NCBI GenBank assembly: GCA_003963305.1
Contig: RXJR01000021.1
Location: 155,247-219,246, forward strand
DNA length: 64,000 bases
Direction of reading: 5' to 3'
From: Candidatus Melainabacteria bacterium
Lineage (GTDB): Bacteria > Cyanobacteriota > Vampirovibrionia > Obscuribacterales > Obscuribacteraceae
Below the pieces are notes generated by a model that ran no database searches, was not told where the DNA came from, and saw nothing but the letters and a program-made list of their open reading frames with translations. A program made the translations under genes and the position numbers. The first letter of the stretch is position 1. Each line of letters begins with the position of its first letter. Shown here piece by piece: positions 61,078 through 64,000 of this stretch.

Positions 61078-64000
61078 ATGTACAAATGCACGTATTCCGA
61101 AACCATTACTCGGACTGCTGTATCGATACTAGCTGCGCTCTCTCTATCAATATGCACCGCAGCCTCCGGCATCTCCAAAACCTCGACCTATCGAACCCAC
61201 AGAACTTCCCACGCAGACAAAGAACTTGTCGCGGCTTTTCCGTTTCGCAAACATAAGAATGAAAGCAAGTCGAACGAAACAAAAACTGCACAGCCAAATT
61301 CGGAGTCGAACGCTGGAACAACTTCATCTCAAAATTCAAACAGTACAACAGAAACTGATTCAAAAATAAATTCCGCAGCAAACCAACCAGCGGAAGCAAA
61401 CGGTGAAAAACCAGAATCCAAGCCAGGCGAAGTTGTACCGGGCAAAGCAGAACCCACTTCTCCGGGAGAAAAGACAAGCGCAGAATCTGATCAGTCTAAG
61501 AACACAGACAAATCAAATTCCAAAGATCAAGAAGACAAAAAATCCACAGAAAAGACGAAAAAGAAAAAAAAGGATAAGGATAAGGAAGACGGAAAGGACA
61601 TAGAAAAGAACAAAGAAAAGAACAAAGACAAGAACAGAAAAGACGATGTAAAAGACCAGGAAAAACCCACAGAAGAAGTTCCAGATCAGAAAAAAAAGAA
61701 GGAAAAAAACAAAGACAAAAACGATAAACAGTCGAATAAAAATCAGAAACAAGATAAGAACATTGGAGAAAAGAACGAGTCCGGCAGCAACGACGCCGCC
61801 TCCGTTCAAGCAAGATCAAAAGACGACGAAAAAGCCGCAAACAAGGCAAAAGAAGCGAAAGAAGCCGCCGACAGAGAATTAGCAAAAGCCGCAAACAAGG
61901 CTGAAAAGAAAAAGCAGAAAGAAGCCAAAGCACAAAGCGAAGCCAGGGCACAGAGCGAAGCCAAGGCACAGAGCGAAGCCAAAGCTCAGAGCGAAGCCAA
62001 AGCTCAGAGCGAAGCCAAAGCTCAGAGCGAAGCCAAAGCACAGAGCGAAGCCAAAGCACAGAGCGAAGCCAGGGCTCAGAGCGAAGCTACGGCACAAGGC
62101 GAAGCCAAAGCAAAGGGCGACAAAAAAGACAGCACAGAAAAAAAATCAAACGACGAAAAGAACCAGCCGCCGGCGAAATCGAAGGCATCAGAGATCGAAA
62201 CGGTTCCGGCGCGCACTACACAGGGGGACTACAAGCCAGATAGCGCACTGATCAGCTTGTTGAAGGATCTGGCACGAGCCCTTAATGACCCGACGGAACA
62301 GGCAAAGCTAGAAGACGAGAACCAGAAATTTGTTCTTAAACTGGCAGTCGATGTTTTAAATAAGGCAATTGACAGCCGCACTGATGCAAATCGAATCGTG
62401 GATAAAAACTCAATTTCGCGAAGTTCGATGAGCGCTGAAGCCTGGTCATCTGGCGATGTGAAGGTGTCAAACGAGTGTCGGGGTTCGCTTGCCGCGGTCT
62501 GGGCCAAGAAGGAGAATGGACTGCTCAACGTCACCATAGCTGGTTTCTGCAAAGACAAAGTGGCACCTTGTGGGAAAAACGCCGGTGAATATGTAGTTGT
62601 CGTTTCAGCGCACTCATCCATCCAAAAAGGTTTCGACATCCAAAGCCAGTCTGACGTCGATTTCTGGCTCGCCAAGCTAGTCTCAGTCAACGTAGACTCG
62701 TCATGCTGCAATACGCCACCAGATCAGAACAAGAGCTCCGACGCCGGGGACACAAGGGAGTTGAGCAAGCATTCTACAGTTGTTCTGCAGGCAATAATGA
62801 CTGAACGTGAGCGTCTGTTCAATAACCCGACAGCGTCGGCGCTAACACCCGTCACAAGCCAGACTAACCTTGCGGAAGCACGAAAGGATAAGAATCAAAC
62901 TGCAATAGCGGATGCAAGCGCCGCAGAAAAGCAGGAGGAGCGGAAGAACAAAGAAGTTTCAGCCCAGCAAGAGCCAGACCAGGTGCAGAAAGCAAAGACG
63001 GACAAGAAAGCAGAGAGAGAAAAACAACGTCTGCAGGATGAGCGGCAGAAACAGCTCGAAGCCGAAACCAAGCAAAAACAAAAGGAAGAAGAACGCCGAC
63101 TGGAGGCGGAAAGCAAACGCAGATACGAGGAAGAAGAACGTCGCGCCGAGGCTGAAACCAAACGAAAAATGGAAGAAGAAGCTCGGCTTGCGGAATCAGA
63201 AGAGAGACAAAAAAAAGAAGAGAAAATTCGTCTGGCTCAAGCCGAGAAGATGCGTAAAGCTAATGAAAAGCTGCAAAAGGCGAACGGAAAACAACAAAAA
63301 TCAGATGAAAAGCTGCTCAAGGCTGACGACAAAGATAATAGAAACGCGCCCATGAGCCGAGATGATGCGATTCTGGCTGAGGCAGCACGCCAGGTCGAAC
63401 TCGAGCAGCAACAGGGAATACTCAACCTTGATCCATCCGGCCAAGTGTCGGGCGAGCAAATGTCGCGCGCCGATGCAATTCTGGCTGAGGCCGCCAGACA
63501 GGCGGAAGCGGAGAGACGAGAAGCTGCCGACATGCGCATGCCTTACGGTAATTCCAGTCCTGAAAACAATGCCATTGCGCCGTCAGTTGAGATTGACAAT
63601 GAGCCAACCGCTCTTCGTCCGACGCCCAGAATCTCCGATCTTATTGGCTACCCGGATCTTTCCGATAAACTGGCATTGTCCATAGCAACACCCACGGCGC
63701 CGGGCGTTCCGTCAACATCGGCGACCATCGCAGTTCTTGATGAAACACAGAAAGAGAATCCCAGCCCACATAACGCGATGGATTACCCAACTCCCCCGCT
63801 GGAGACGCAAAAGCTTTCCACAACCAATTTGATCGCTGAAAGAGAAGCGGCGAAAGGCTGGGACAGTCCGGGTTTGCCTGCCGACGTGAAGGAGCCGGGC
63901 AACGGTTCCCGTATGGTTCTGCCGCAAAAAGCCATAGCTGGTCAACACATCACAGCATCGGTACTGGACGCGAACCGTACTGGTGAAAGCGGCATAGAGC
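61078..64000 (+). CDS. Very long Lys/Glu/Ala-rich exported protein, cut by the right edge
   Basis: At least 974 codons are open from the ATG at 61078 with no stop before the window ends. An N-terminal hydrophobic segment (TAVSILAALSLSICTAASG) looks like a signal peptide. Residues 60-350 are very rich in Lys, Asp, Glu, Asn and Ser; residues 282-347 are an 11-fold EAKAQS repeat. A globular-looking Cys-containing segment follows (about 380-580, NAGEYVVVVSAHSSIQKGFDIQ). Another charged helical stretch (residues 605-770) precedes two copies of MSRxDAILAEAARQ. The overall plan recalls TolA: exported, helical, spanning. No C-terminal domain is visible. Confidence 0.85.
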   Translation, partial: MYKCTYSETITRTAVSILAALSLSICTAASGISKTSTYRTHRTSHADKELVAAFPFRKHKNESKSNETKTAQPNSESNAGTTSSQNSNSTTETDSKINSAANQPAEANGEKPESKPGEVVPGKAEPTSPGEKTSAESDQSKNTDKSNSKDQEDKKSTEKTKKKKKDKDKEDGKDIEKNKEKNKDKNRKDDVKDQEKPTEEVPDQKKKKEKNKDKNDKQSNKNQKQDKNIGEKNESGSNDAASVQARSKDDEKAANKAKEAKEAADRELAKAANKAEKKKQKEAKAQSEARAQSEAKAQSEAKAQSEAKAQSEAKAQSEAKAQSEAKAQSEARAQSEATAQGEAKAKGDKKDSTEKKSNDEKNQPPAKSKASEIETVPARTTQGDYKPDSALISLLKDLARALNDPTEQAKLEDENQKFVLKLAVDVLNKAIDSRTDANRIVDKNSISRSSMSAEAWSSGDVKVSNECRGSLAAVWAKKENGLLNVTIAGFCKDKVAPCGKNAGEYVVVVSAHSSIQKGFDIQSQSDVDFWLAKLVSVNVDSSCCNTPPDQNKSSDAGDTRELSKHSTVVLQAIMTERERLFNNPTASALTPVTSQTNLAEARKDKNQTAIADASAAEKQEERKNKEVSAQQEPDQVQKAKTDKKAEREKQRLQDERQKQLEAETKQKQKEEERRLEAESKRRYEEEERRAEAETKRKMEEEARLAESEERQKKEEKIRLAQAEKMRKANEKLQKANGKQQKSDEKLLKADDKDNRNAPMSRDDAILAEAARQVELEQQQGILNLDPSGQVSGEQMSRADAILAEAARQAEAERREAADMRMPYGNSSPENNAIAPSVEIDNEPTALRPTPRISDLIGYPDLSDKLALSIATPTAPGVPSTSATIAVLDETQKENPSPHNAMDYPTPPLETQKLSTTNLIAEREAAKGWDSPGLPADVKEPGNGSRMVLPQKAIAGQHITASVLDANRTGESGIE
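61921..62118 (+). repeat. Eleven tandem 18-bp repeats encoding EAKAQS
   Basis: Eleven in-frame copies of an 18-base unit (GAAGCCAAAGCTCAGAGC consensus), the central ones nearly identical and the last two drifting to EATAQG and EAKAKG. Each encodes a six-residue EAKAQS segment; the array gives a long charged helix within the giant protein. Confidence 0.92.

Noticed and set aside
61496..62059. Minus-strand ORF of 187 codons with repeated LWLRSE segments
   Set aside because: It is the shadow of the EAKAQS repeats of the giant plus-strand protein.

Overview
The window reads as a stretch of bacterial chromosome of about 50% GC by eye. It most resembles a non-photosynthetic relative of the Cyanobacteria (Melainabacteria/Vampirovibrionia, Obscuribacter-like). 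This placement is an inference. It rests on a biotin operon in the order bioF-esterase-bioC-bioD-bioA-bioB, an ARC6/IMS-like domain in a secreted protein, many TPR and LRR proteins, and Hanks-type kinases with a PP2C phosphatase and an FHA protein. No phage, insertion sequence, CRISPR array, rRNA or tRNA was recognised. Most of the window is core chromosome, with lineage-specific envelope and signalling genes interspersed.

Layout. 1-5176: a left-truncated unknown protein and two LRR proteins, the second with an HExxH motif. 5184-5858: YqeK-like HD hydrolase. 6037-11741: tightly overlapped biotin operon, followed by a Hanks-type kinase with DPG in place of DFG (11768-12745). 12856-17667: secreted TPR protein, a secreted protein made of 22 uninterrupted heptads, a TPR-AAA+ ATPase and a TPR/TonB_C membrane protein. 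17685-19871 (minus): ssb, a sodium:solute symporter and a 67-residue membrane protein. 20004-25088: membrane protein, response regulator, secreted FKBP isomerase with a clear terminator, and a two-gene exonuclease/ATP-dependent DNA ligase unit. 25073-34163 (minus): marR-adaptor-RND-RND efflux operon and a tetR gene with palindromic operators. Upstream of tetR lies an intergenic region with two tandem-repeat arrays (4 x 11 bp and 16 x 12 bp). 34646-43817: diguanylate cyclase, DnaJ-like protein, clpB with a repeat-rich leader, a secreted carboxypeptidase-regulatory-like protein, an APH-fold kinase, and DusB overlapped by an antisense membrane ORF. 44054-51309: gmk-rpoZ, RqcH, a quinone reductase-like protein, an unknown protein, lexA and arginase. 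51575-57794: signalling operon (coiled coil, UbiB/ABC1 kinase, PP2C, zinc ribbon-FHA, kinase-NHL propeller, Maf). 57918-64000: envelope cluster with a secreted IMS-domain protein, an M23 endopeptidase and a very long Lys/Glu/Ala-rich secreted protein that runs off the right edge.

How the genes work together. The biotin operon holds all steps from malonyl-ACP methylation to biotin. The PP2C/FHA/kinase trio looks like a complete Ser/Thr phosphorylation module. The RND operon has two different permeases, as in heteromeric MdtBC-type pumps, and its own regulator. The right-hand cluster combines peptidoglycan hydrolysis, an ARC6-like domain and a TolA-like helical protein, which suggests an envelope or division role. 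That role is inferred, not shown. All family calls come from reading motifs by eye; no database search was run.
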